A stretch of 15,013 bases of DNA from Candidatus Hermodarchaeota archaeon. GTDB taxonomy: Archaea; Asgardarchaeota; Hermodarchaeia; Hermodarchaeales; Hermodarchaeaceae. Positions 1 through 6,279 of the stretch are shown piece after piece (the stretch's first letter is position 1; the number at the start of each line of letters is the position of its first letter). The translations under genes were made by a program, and so were the position numbers. Location: positions 1 through 15,013 of the forward strand of contig JAEOSA010000029.1 of assembly GCA_016840595.1 (NCBI GenBank), in the 5' to 3' direction. The notes below the pieces were generated by a model. It searched no databases, was not told the origin of the DNA, and worked only from the letters and a program-made list of their open reading frames with translations.

Positions 1-111
1 ACTGTCTGGGGTGCAAATGCAGTAAGTGTGATTCGAGTTGCTCTCCAGAATCAACAAGGTCGGGTTTTAAAAGAAACCTCCGCTGGGACCGTACCCTCGG
101 CAGCATATTAA
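1..111 (+). CDS. 3' end of an unrecognised protein (partial)
   Basis: Frame 1 is open from the window edge to a TAA at 109-111 and gives 36 residues ending in ...GTVPSAAY. The peptide has an amphipathic beta-hairpin look (VSVIRVALQNQQGRVLKET), and codon choice resembles the other genes. A 10-bp hairpin at 147-174, between this stop and the convergent PDCD5 stop, fits a gene ending here. I do not recognise the family. Two other frames are also open across this short piece (frame 3 on + and one on -), so the assignment is tentative. The start lies outside the window. Confidence 0.4.
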   Translation, partial: TVWGANAVSVIRVALQNQQGRVLKETSAGTVPSAAY

Positions 112-146
112 GAACAATAAATGTACCCCTGAACCAACGGAAATTT

Positions 147-174
147 CCTAAGAAATTATAGTGGATTTCTTGGG
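147..174. terminator. Hairpin between convergent stops, possible bidirectional terminator
   Basis: Arms at 147-156 (CCTAAGAAAT) and 165-174 (ATTTCTTGGG) pair over 10 bp with one G-T wobble around an 8-nt loop. It lies three bases past the PDCD5 stop on the minus strand and 35 bases past the upstream + stop. Archaeal termination relies mainly on T-tracts, and the T-runs here are short, so the role is inferred from position and symmetry. Confidence 0.4.
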
Positions 175-176
175 TT

Positions 177-569
177 TCAGTGCTTATCTGCAAGGTCCTT
201 TTTTACAGCTTCATAAAAACTTACTTCGTCTTCTCCGCGGCGTTTAACTGTGATTTTTGGTTCGACTCCTTCTAATTTGCGTTGAACCATAATAACGCCA
301 GTTTTGGGGATGCGGTTAATCAGTTGTTGTCGTAAATAGAGTGCAATGGCTAGATCTTCAATACGATTTGCAATCTTCGGTTTCGTTTTCTTGAGTTTTT
401 CCAGGTATGACACGGCATCTGGCAAGAACAACTGTTGAATCAGTTGTTCCCTTTCTTTTTCACGATCAGCTACTAATGATTCGACGGCTTCGCGGCGCTC
501 TTGCTCTTTGATTAACGCTTGCATTTTCCGTTCACGGATGCGTTTGAGTTCATCAGATTCATTCGACAT
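177..569 (-). CDS. PDCD5-family DNA-binding protein
   Basis: A 130-residue protein of the PDCD5/TFAR19 family, small helical proteins conserved in archaea and eukaryotes that bind nucleic acid; the archaeal role is poorly defined. The family pattern is visible: a charged N-terminal helix (roughly 5-35, rich in Arg, Glu and Lys), then a segment beginning LFLPDAVSYLEKLKKTKP (about 47-64), where other members have L-P-A/E-A..RL..IK..KP, followed by helices and a basic C-terminal strand (KITVKRRG). The ATG at 567-569 (MSNESDEL) is chosen because it gives the usual family length. An upstream ATG at 686 would add 39 unrelated residues and run through the promoter. GGTG lies about 8 nt before the start, and a BRE/TATA is at 611-625. 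In many archaea this gene sits with rpS19e, rpL39e, rpL31e and eIF6; none is next to it here, so it is probably monocistronic. Confidence 0.85.
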   Translation of the reverse strand: MSNESDELKRIRERKMQALIKEQERREAVESLVADREKEREQLIQQLFLPDAVSYLEKLKKTKPKIANRIEDLAIALYLRQQLINRIPKTGVIMVQRKLEGVEPKITVKRRGEDEVSFYEAVKKDLADKH

Positions 570-610
570 ATTAGAGCACCAGGCTGTGACGGTTGGCATC
601 AGTCCACTAC

Positions 611-618
611 TTTTATAG
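611..618 (-). promoter_or_regulatory. TATA box for the PDCD5 gene
   Basis: Read on the minus strand, the sequence is GAAACCTATAAAAGTAG: a good archaeal TATA box (CTATAAAAG) preceded by a purine-rich BRE-like GAAAC. Its centre is about 45 nt from the PDCD5 ATG, which predicts a 5' leader of about 20 nt that still contains the GGTG ribosome-binding motif. It sits in the 105-bp divergent region shared with the M28 enzyme gene. Confidence 0.6.
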
Positions 619-674
619 GTTTCGGGTTTGCTCAATTCCTTTCTAAGGGCGTAGTCATCAATTCGGGTGCACAC

Positions 675-1760
675 ATGAACTGTCATTCAAAATCTCACTC
701 AGCGATTCTTGTCTACACAATGGTCACATTATTGATACTCATGCTTCTCCCACTTCCAGTTAATTCTTCAAAAGAATACACAGCTGTCAATGAATATTCA
801 ATTCTTCCACAACAATGCTGTTTGGAATTTAACGGCACTCGCGCCTTCACATATTTAGAAGATCAATGTGCCTTTGGTCCACGTCCGCCGGGTTCAAGTA
901 ACCTCACGGCTTGTGGCGATTACATTATTGCATCACTGGAAAACCAAGGTTGGAACATACAAACGCAAACTTGGACACACCAAGATACTCCACTTCGTAA
1001 TATTATCGCAGGTGCTAGCAACTCACCACGTTATGTATTACTTGCCCATTACGATACTCGACCCATAGCTGATATGGATCCAAACCCAGAAAATCGGACA
1101 CAACCAATTCTAGGGGCTAATGACGGCGCCAGTGGCGTCGCTGCACTTCTCGAGCTAGCCAGTGTTCTTCCAGAAGAAGCACAAAACGCAGTCACTCTTC
1201 TCTTTGTTGATGCCGAGGATTCAGGAAATTGGAATGGATGGGAATATATTGTTGGATCAACCTACTACGTGAACAGTCTAACGGAGTATCAGAAAAACAA
1301 CATCCAAGCTGCAGTCCTTCTTGATATGATGGGTGATGCAGATTTACAATTGAAACACGAGCTCAGCTCTACCCCCTCCCTCGTCAATGCCATTTGGCAG
1401 ATTGCTGCAAATCTTCAGTATGATGATGTGTTTCTCGATGTTCCTGGCTATAACATCGGTGATGATCATCGCCCATTCTTGAGGGCAGGAATTCCCGCTG
1501 TTGATATTATTGACTTTGATTATCCTCCATGGCACACTCTAGAGGATACGCCCGATAAGTGCTCTCCTGACTCCTTAGAAGCCGTAGGACAGGTCGTTGA
1601 AGATTTCGTACAACAACAACTGGTTGCCCCCACCATTTTCCGAGTAACGGATCCTTGGCTTTTACCTCTCATTTTTGCATTAATGGTTCTTGTTATGGTC
1701 GTAATTGTGCTGATTCTATTAGTTCTTTGGCGAAAACGTCAACGTGTTGATTATAATTAA
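675..1760 (+). CDS. Membrane-anchored M28 metalloenzyme, glutaminyl-cyclase-like
   Basis: A 361-residue exported zinc enzyme of the M28 peptidase superfamily, closest in pattern to glutaminyl-peptide cyclotransferases (QC). Residues 1-31 form a signal peptide or signal anchor. Residues 53-72 (GTRAFTYLEDQCAFGPRPPG) match the QC N-terminal block. Metal and catalytic motifs follow in order: HYDTRP at 125-130, GANDGASG at 147-154 (Asp150), DAEDSG at 179-184 (Glu181), LLDMMGD around Asp217, GDDHRPFL with His265, and PPWHTLED with His287. A C-terminal membrane helix (about 328-352) ends in the basic stop-transfer WRKRQR, so the catalytic domain should face outside. An aminopeptidase cannot be excluded, but the DDHxPFL...WHTxxD layout is typical of QC. 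The start at 675 was chosen for GGGTG 5 nt upstream and a complete signal sequence; ATG 720 is an alternative. Longer upstream readings overlap PDCD5 on the other strand. Confidence 0.85.
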   Translation: MNCHSKSHSAILVYTMVTLLILMLLPLPVNSSKEYTAVNEYSILPQQCCLEFNGTRAFTYLEDQCAFGPRPPGSSNLTACGDYIIASLENQGWNIQTQTWTHQDTPLRNIIAGASNSPRYVLLAHYDTRPIADMDPNPENRTQPILGANDGASGVAALLELASVLPEEAQNAVTLLFVDAEDSGNWNGWEYIVGSTYYVNSLTEYQKNNIQAAVLLDMMGDADLQLKHELSSTPSLVNAIWQIAANLQYDDVFLDVPGYNIGDDHRPFLRAGIPAVDIIDFDYPPWHTLEDTPDKCSPDSLEAVGQVVEDFVQQQLVAPTIFRVTDPWLLPLIFALMVLVMVVIVLILLVLWRKRQRVDYN

Positions 1761-1944
1761 ATTAGCTCTCTCCCTGAAGTCACGAAAATCGGGGTTAAAC
1801 CAAACATTTTAAAGTTATAGCCAGAGTATCGATTCCACTCACCAATATTGCGGAGGAGGTTTCTAGCTCCTTCTGTAATAGGTCACAAGACAATCTGGTG
1901 AAACTAGAATACAATACAACAAGAGATGGAGGAAATATCCTAAA
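1761..1944 (+). promoter_or_regulatory. Alba upstream region with a small hairpin
   Basis: This 184-bp region holds no gene. An AT-rich stretch at about 1807-1818 (TTTTAAAG) could be a TATA box. GGAGGAG (1852-1858) can pair with CTCCTTC (1867-1873) in a 7-bp stem with one wobble and an 8-nt loop. The Alba ribosome-binding site GGAGG is at 1928-1932, 12 nt before the ATG. If transcription starts from the first TATA-like element, the leader would be about 100 nt and include the hairpin. A second AT-rich stretch near 1906-1918 would give a very short leader instead. Confidence 0.3.
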
Positions 1945-2364
1945 ATGTCTAAAGAATCTAAGTCTGCTGAGACTAAAAAAACAAAAGCAACCAAAGCGAA
2001 GGAAACCAAAGCAAAAGAACCCAAAGCTGAAGAGCCAAAGGCCGAAAAAACTCCGAAGAAAGAGGAGAAAAAGGCTGAAGCAAAGTCCCGACGTGATGAA
2101 AGCGTAGTATTCGTGGGCAGTAAACCACTAATGAGCTATATTACTGCCTGTGTTACTCAACTCAATCGAAATCCAGAGGAACTAGTCATTAAAGCGCGTG
2201 GTCGAGCCATCAGTCGTGCTGTGGACGTAGCTGAAGTTTTACGAAATCGCTTCATGACTGATCTTGTCGTTAGCGGAATTGAAATCTCCACTGAACAAGT
2301 CAAAACTGCCGAGGGTAACGTCGCAAACGTCTCAGCTATGGAAATCACATTGATTCGCGGGTAG
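1945..2364 (+). CDS. albA: Alba chromatin protein with lysine-rich N-terminal tail
   Basis: A 139-residue Alba protein, the abundant archaeal DNA/RNA-binding chromatin protein that forms dimers along DNA. Residues 53-139 carry the whole fold: VVFVGSKPLMSY, the hallmark VIKARGRAISRAVD (81-94), VLRNRFM and a C-terminal strand SAMEITLIRG. At the DNA-contact pair that is Lys16-Lys17 in Sulfolobus Alba, this protein has Ser59-Lys60, so one lysine (the reported acetylation site in Sulfolobus) is absent. Residues 1-50 are an extra disordered tail with 17 Lys and 10 Glu, built from KAKE, PKAE and KAE units, like histone H1 or H5 tails; most Alba proteins are about 90-100 residues and lack it. The ATG at 1945 follows GGAGG, and the tail has normal codons in the same frame, so it is not a mis-called start. 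The gene stands alone. Confidence 0.93.
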   Translation: MSKESKSAETKKTKATKAKETKAKEPKAEEPKAEKTPKKEEKKAEAKSRRDESVVFVGSKPLMSYITACVTQLNRNPEELVIKARGRAISRAVDVAEVLRNRFMTDLVVSGIEISTEQVKTAEGNVANVSAMEITLIRG

Positions 2365-2419
2365 AAACAGGTCTAAGAGCCATCTACGAACAACGAATCA
2401 ACCAAACTATCAGATATCG

Positions 2420-2491
2420 CCTGAAAGCCAATCCGGCAGGTGAGAACGCCTCATTGCCCTCAGGCAAGAGCGTTCATCCCCTTCTTCTTTT
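2420..2491 (+). terminator. Structured region after Alba: strong hairpin plus pyrimidine tract
   Basis: The main hairpin spans 2444-2475: GAACG/CGTTC, CTC/GAG and TTGCC/GGCAA pair to give 13 bp with single C and A bulges and a CTCA tetraloop. It is followed by a pyrimidine run at 2478-2491 (CCCCTTCTTCTTTT). A weaker hairpin lies just upstream (CCT/AGG and GCC/GGC, 2420-2440). Position (80-110 nt past the Alba stop) and the T-rich tail suggest transcript termination or 3'-end protection. A small RNA is an alternative; I found no C/D box pair. Confidence 0.45.
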
Positions 2492-2517
2492 AAGCCGGGT
2501 AAGCGGAGCGGATATTC

Positions 2518-2531
2518 CTAATATTATAATT
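2518..2531 (+). promoter_or_regulatory. Probable TATA region for the PfkB kinase gene
   Basis: An AT-only stretch, CCTAATATTATAATTAC, is centred near 2526, about 53 nt upstream of the kinase ATG. That spacing predicts a leader of about 27 nt, which contains the GAGGT ribosome-binding site at 2567-2571. It lies just after the Alba 3' hairpin, so the two genes are probably separate transcripts. Confidence 0.4.
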
Positions 2532-2578
2532 ACTACTTAGTCCACTCGATAACAAAGGTTGCCAAAGAGGTCAAACGA

Positions 2579-3571
2579 ATGAATCAGCAAAAAAGAGTAG
2601 TCATCCCGACGGTAGTACAAATATTGGCAATTGGGGATTCAAATGCTGAATTTGTATTTCCACAACTCGAAAAGATGCCAGGTTTTGGTCGCGAAGTTGT
2701 CGTGCCTGAAATGATGACTCGGGCTGCAGGATCCGCAACAAATTTTGTTATTTGTGCAGCTAGCCTTGGTGTCAAAACAGGATTTGCTGGTCGTCTAGCT
2801 GTTGACCAATTTGGCGAAGTCGTGTTGAAAGCTTTTCGAGAAGTTGATATCGATACTCAATGCTTGCGGCTCGTAGAGGATTCCTCGACAGGAGTCACAA
2901 TTGCCATGATACGCGAAGATGGCGAACGGGCTTTTGTCACCTTCAAAGGAACAAATGCCCAGCTTCAATTGGATGATCTTGAAGTATGTCTCAAACAGGA
3001 TCCACCACCCCGATGGGTTCATTTAGCTGGATATAATCTTCTGGATGCTCTTCAAGGGCGACCTTCAGTGGAATTATTAAAACTAGCAAGAACCCGGGGA
3101 GCTACAACGTCGTTCGATACAGGCTGGGATCCTGCTGGCTGGTCAGGTGATACTGTTGAAGAGATTAAAGAAATTCTTCAATTTGTTGATGTGTTTTTCC
3201 CCAACGGTGATGAAGTCAAGGCATTAACAGGTGAGCGTAGCCCACGGAAAGGAGCTCAACAACTCATCGAAGCTGGAGCTCCTGCTCTCGTAATAAAACT
3301 AGGCAAGAAGGGCTGTTTACTTGCAACAAAACGTGATCAATATCTTATACCGGCCTTCGATGTTGAAGTTCAGGATACTACAGCGGCGGGTGATGCATTT
3401 GATGCTGGCTTCGCTGTGAGTATGATTTCTGGAGCCACTATGGGTCGGGCTGCGGTCTTCGCCAATGCGGTGGCTGCTCTACGAGTTTCCCGCATGCCTG
3501 GACAAACGCTATTTCCTAACCTTCAAGAAACGACTGCCTTTTTGATGCGGAAGCGACCATTAGAGACTTGA
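2579..3571 (+). CDS. PfkB/ribokinase-family carbohydrate kinase
   Basis: A 330-residue cytoplasmic kinase that transfers phosphate from ATP to a sugar or nucleoside. The N-terminal block is LAIGDSNAEFVF (16-27), where relatives have G-D/E-N/D. Residues 49-64 are the glycine-rich substrate-side signature (AAGSATNFVICAASLG), the equivalent of GGxxxN. FFPNGDEVKAL (206-216) carries the Mg2+-binding NxxE motif (Asn209, Glu212). DTTAAGDAFDAGF (266-278) is PfkB signature 2, with Asp272 as catalytic base and the anion hole formed by AAGD, as in ribokinase. Length is normal. Start: ATG 2579 with GAGGT 7 nt upstream. The substrate (ribose, ketodeoxygluconate, adenosine/inosine or other) cannot be read from sequence. 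The last 12 bases overlap the 3' end of the amidohydrolase gene on the other strand; nothing ties the two functionally. Confidence 0.9.
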   Translation: MNQQKRVVIPTVVQILAIGDSNAEFVFPQLEKMPGFGREVVVPEMMTRAAGSATNFVICAASLGVKTGFAGRLAVDQFGEVVLKAFREVDIDTQCLRLVEDSSTGVTIAMIREDGERAFVTFKGTNAQLQLDDLEVCLKQDPPPRWVHLAGYNLLDALQGRPSVELLKLARTRGATTSFDTGWDPAGWSGDTVEEIKEILQFVDVFFPNGDEVKALTGERSPRKGAQQLIEAGAPALVIKLGKKGCLLATKRDQYLIPAFDVEVQDTTAAGDAFDAGFAVSMISGATMGRAAVFANAVAALRVSRMPGQTLFPNLQETTAFLMRKRPLET

Positions 3572-5119
3572 AAAGACTTGACGTCCACCAACATAGGTCT
3601 CAAGTACCTTGAGATCCCTCAAGTTCTCAGGTTTCAGGGTGAAGGGATCTGCGGAAATGCGTATGAAATCAGCTAGTTTTCCGAGGGCAAGCGACCCTTT
3701 ATCTTGTTCTTCAAAACTAGCATATGCTGCATCAGCAGTATAGAGTCGAATCGCTTCCTCCACAGTGATTCGCGTTGCAGGGTTAGGGTGAGTCACAGCC
3801 GAATAGATTCCATAAATCGGGTCCATCGGCATACAATCAGATCCAAACGCGACTTTGATACCTGCATCTAGAATTTTCCGGAAATTGTTTAATTGATGAG
3901 CACGTTCCGAACCCAAACGGGAATCATACATCTCTCCCGGGAGTCCCCATCGATGCACAAAATTCGGTTGTTGGAGCAAAAGCATATCCAACTTTTTCAC
4001 TCGGTCCATTAACGGTTGTGTAAGAAATTCAGCATGGATGATATTATGCCGAAGCTCTTTCACGAGCTTGGCTTTACTCACTTGTTCATGCGCTCTCAAA
4101 ACCACGTCAATCCCCCGGTCACCGATAGCATGAGTACTTACTTGGAGCCCCAATTGGTTGGCAGTTTTGAGAAGGAATCGATACTCCTCTTCATCGAAGA
4201 GTAGGAGGCCGTCAGATTTTGGGTAATCTTGGTAAGGTTGAGAAAGTGCTGCGGTCTGGGCTCCGAAGGATCCATCTATGAAAACCTTCACACCGCCTAA
4301 CCTGAAGTAATCGTCTCCTAGTCCGGTAGGTAAGCCTAGCCCTGCAAGCTTATCCAATAGTTGAGTTTCAAGATTGGCATACACCCTTACGGTAAGTTGT
4401 TGGGCTTGGCGGACTTTGATGAACGCTGCAACGGTTGGTAACTGTCGGCGGTATAGATTCTCATGTACGGATGTGACACCAACGCTGTTTGCGAAGCGAC
4501 ATGCTGCAATAATAGATTGAGCCAAATCTTCTTCTTCGGTTTCCAATTTCCTGGTATCAATGGGAATATCACGGAGAACTCCTGTTGGTTCACCAGTGTC
4601 AGTGTCTTTATCAACTCCAGGGTCCGTTGCATCAATGTCTAATTGTTTAAGCGCTGCTGAATTTGTGCTTACTAGATGTCCACATACTCGAATCAACACG
4701 ATTGGATTCTCAGGAGCAATAGGGTCTAGGTCCTCTTTTGTTATGTAACGAGGAGTTGTCCATTTGCTTTCATCCCAGCTGTAACCTAATATGAGCTTAC
4801 CAGGTGGACTCTTTTTCACCCGTTCCCTAACTAATTGAATAACTTCTTCTGCGGCTGTAGTGTCACCAAGATCAAGGTGGATTAATTTGCGACCAAGCCC
4901 AGCCAAATGGGCATGAGTGTCAATGAATCCCGGAAGCACAGTATAGCCTTTTCCATCAATGATATCTTTGGCATTCTCAAAAAGTGGTTTCAATTCCTCC
5001 TCTGAGCCAAGTGCGAGAATCCGTCCATTCGTAACCGCCATCGCTGCAGCTCTAGGCATAGCAGGATCCATGGTGATGATGTTAACATTATGAATAATGA
5101 GATCAATCTGAAATGGCAA
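3560..5119 (-). CDS. YtcJ/AepA-type metal-dependent amidohydrolase
   Basis: A 519-residue member of the amidohydrolase superfamily, YtcJ-like branch, which includes N-substituted formamide deformylases and AepA-like proteins. It hydrolyses C-N bonds of an unknown amide or cyclic substrate in the cytoplasm; there is no signal peptide. An N-terminal beta sandwich (1-60, DLIIHNVNIITMDPAMPRAA) leads into LPGFIDTHAHL with metal ligands His69 and His71. Later come GGVKVFIDGSFG (Lys278, candidate bridging lysine), STHAIGDRG (His330), IIHAEFL (His362) and FGSDCMP (Asp428, the catalytic metal ligand). The C-terminal sandwich is GSLALGKLADFIRIS. The start is TTG at 5117-5119: AGGAG lies 10 nt upstream, and the first ATG (residue 17) would delete the first strand. 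A 16-bp palindrome next to a TATA-like element sits 50-65 nt upstream, so this gene is probably controlled by a repressor. Confidence 0.9.
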   Translation of the reverse strand: MPFQIDLIIHNVNIITMDPAMPRAAAMAVTNGRILALGSEEELKPLFENAKDIIDGKGYTVLPGFIDTHAHLAGLGRKLIHLDLGDTTAAEEVIQLVRERVKKSPPGKLILGYSWDESKWTTPRYITKEDLDPIAPENPIVLIRVCGHLVSTNSAALKQLDIDATDPGVDKDTDTGEPTGVLRDIPIDTRKLETEEEDLAQSIIAACRFANSVGVTSVHENLYRRQLPTVAAFIKVRQAQQLTVRVYANLETQLLDKLAGLGLPTGLGDDYFRLGGVKVFIDGSFGAQTAALSQPYQDYPKSDGLLLFDEEEYRFLLKTANQLGLQVSTHAIGDRGIDVVLRAHEQVSKAKLVKELRHNIIHAEFLTQPLMDRVKKLDMLLLQQPNFVHRWGLPGEMYDSRLGSERAHQLNNFRKILDAGIKVAFGSDCMPMDPIYGIYSAVTHPNPATRITVEEAIRLYTADAAYASFEEQDKGSLALGKLADFIRISADPFTLKPENLRDLKVLETYVGGRQVFSSL

Positions 5120-5167
5120 GTTATTCTGACTCCTTGCGCCTCTTATGGCTCAGACCTTTTTGATATT

Positions 5168-5183
5168 TCATTCGGACGAATGA
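5168..5183. promoter_or_regulatory. Perfect 16-bp palindrome, probable operator in a divergent promoter
   Basis: TCATTCG, spacer GA, then CGAATGA: seven perfectly matched bases on each side. It lies in the 141-bp region between the divergent amidohydrolase and small exported protein genes. On the minus strand it directly precedes an AT-rich TATA-like element (GAAATATCAAAA, about 5157-5168) at the right distance from the TTG start, so a bound dimer would block TBP/TFB. The regulator is not encoded in this window. Confidence 0.55.
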
Positions 5184-5210
5184 CAAAGTTACTCACATCA
5201 TACTAGAATG

Positions 5211-5218
5211 ATAAATAG
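5211..5218 (+). promoter_or_regulatory. TATA box for the small exported protein gene
   Basis: ATAAATAG, within AGAATGATAAATAGAAC, is centred 47 nt before the ATG at 5261. This predicts a leader of about 22 nt that includes the ribosome-binding motif GAAGGTGAG at 5246-5254. Confidence 0.45.
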
Positions 5219-5260
5219 AACATAGACCTGAAAGAAGAAGACCCTGAAGGTGAGTAGAAA

Positions 5261-5665
5261 ATGAAAACAGGTAAGAAGGTCGCCATTGGGATAATTATCA
5301 TTGTAATAATTTCCGCTGGAATTTATCTCGGATTAGCATTTCCCTCTCCGGTGCAATCGACACCAGTTAGTCTTAGTGGGGTTCTTTCCTCAACGAATAT
5401 TCCGGGAACGATTAACTGGCCGAATTCACAGATGCAGGTTACTATAACGCTCACATCCGTTACTGCCGTCTGGGGATATGAAATTCGAGATGCATCGAAT
5501 GCTGTGCTCAATGCTTCACTTTCTATTGATACATCGACAACAACCGTTACCACACCCTGGCTCGATGTTTCTGGTTCTTACACCATCACGATTGTCTGTG
5601 CTCTAGGAAGTCTAGAAGGCACTGTAACCGTGTATGCTCGTGGTTTTCCGTTCCTCACGCCATAA
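5261..5665 (+). CDS. Small exported or membrane-anchored beta-rich protein
   Basis: 134 residues with no family I recognise. Residues 1-6 are basic (MKTGKK) and 7-28 form one strongly hydrophobic helix (VAIGIIIIVIISAGIYLGLA), a signal peptide or N-terminal anchor. The rest is rich in Thr, Ser, Val and Ile, with alternating hydrophobic patterns (MQVTITLTSVTAVWGYEI, TTTVTTPWLDVSGSYTITIV), consistent with a single Ig/PKD-like beta sandwich outside the cell. It has no metal-binding motif; one cysteine lies in the mature part. The ATG follows GAAGGTGAG by 6 nt. It is probably co-transcribed with the next gene, which begins 70 nt later on the same strand. Confidence 0.75.
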   Translation: MKTGKKVAIGIIIIVIISAGIYLGLAFPSPVQSTPVSLSGVLSSTNIPGTINWPNSQMQVTITLTSVTAVWGYEIRDASNAVLNASLSIDTSTTTVTTPWLDVSGSYTITIVCALGSLEGTVTVYARGFPFLTP

Positions 5666-5735
5666 GTACGAAGAGTTATTTCTTCCTGTGTCCTCATCAA
5701 TCTACAAGTTCTCTAATTCATATAGGTGTACTAAG

Positions 5736-6272
5736 GTGGAGGAACCTAGTAACTGGGTTGTTATAATTCGAGGCGAGGCTGAAGGCCAAGAGGTTCGGGT
5801 GGCACTCGATTTTCAGGATGCAGAATCCCTTCTTTCTCCCTCTACGGTGGTTGTAGGTGAATCCTTCCTTAGTCAACTGCTAGAATTAATTCGTCAAAAT
5901 TATGAATGGGCTATCAAAACGGTCATCGAAGAAGTGAGAACTCCTCAGGAAACTCCTCTTTCCTTGGATACACCATTATTCGTAATCCTCACTAAAAGTC
6001 ATCCTCGCGGACTATCAGCTGGAGCTCTTTTTATCACCGAAGACTATGGGCTTGAAAACAGTGAATCACAACCAGCCAAAGCTCCACATACTGAATCCTC
6101 TCTTCTGAATGCTACGACTCGGTTCATCTTAGTGGGCCTCTCACCCGTAGGTTTCGCTGCAGCATGTGGTGAAGATAAACGTCTTTTTACACGCTTTATC
6201 TCCCGTTTGCTAAAGCGCCCTCACCGGTTTACTGAAGTCTCGCTACTCCTTCCTCAGAAGATTCGTGCCTGA
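5736..6272 (+). CDS. Hypothetical protein of unknown family
   Basis: About 178 residues, predicted cytoplasmic; not recognised. The C-terminal half is basic (RFISRLLKRPHRF). The first half reads as a small alpha/beta domain (WVVIIRGEAEGQEVRVALDF, then helix FLSQLLELIRQNYEWAIKTVIEEV), followed by TPLFVILTKSHPRGLSAGALFITEDYG, a polar linker and a final hydrophobic strand FILVGLSPVGFAAACG. No catalytic motif is obvious. The start is uncertain. GTG at 5736 has AGGTG 7 nt upstream and is followed by protein-like sequence. The same frame extends up to an ATG at 5634 that would overlap the previous gene by 32 bp, and a GTG at 5688 is also possible. The stop is only 7 bp from that of the convergent methyltransferase gene. 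Confidence 0.65.
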   Translation: MEEPSNWVVIIRGEAEGQEVRVALDFQDAESLLSPSTVVVGESFLSQLLELIRQNYEWAIKTVIEEVRTPQETPLSLDTPLFVILTKSHPRGLSAGALFITEDYGLENSESQPAKAPHTESSLLNATTRFILVGLSPVGFAAACGEDKRLFTRFISRLLKRPHRFTEVSLLLPQKIRA

Positions 6273-6279
6273 GTGTGTT

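Noticed and set aside
1..106. Minus-strand ORF starting at ATG 106 (MLPRVRSQ...), in the place where rpL39e or rpL31e often follows PDCD5
   Set aside because: It has no ribosome-binding site and does not resemble L39e or L31e; it is most likely antisense to the frame 1 peptide.
3..158. Open frame 3 on the + strand with a Cys-rich start (CLGCKCSKC), suggestive of a zinc-binding peptide
   Set aside because: It enters from the window edge, and after the cysteines the sequence is not protein-like. It runs through the hairpin at 147-174. Frame 1 gives a more natural peptide and stop.
1852..1873. GGAGGAG...CTCCTTC hairpin with SD-like arm, considered as a leader-peptide site or riboswitch
   Set aside because: No start codon follows at a suitable distance, and the stem is short with a wobble. 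It is noted only within the Alba upstream region.
1898..2107. Very basic ORF overlapping the start of Alba
   Set aside because: It is a frame shadow of the lysine-rich tail. The Alba frame has the SD and the conserved domain.
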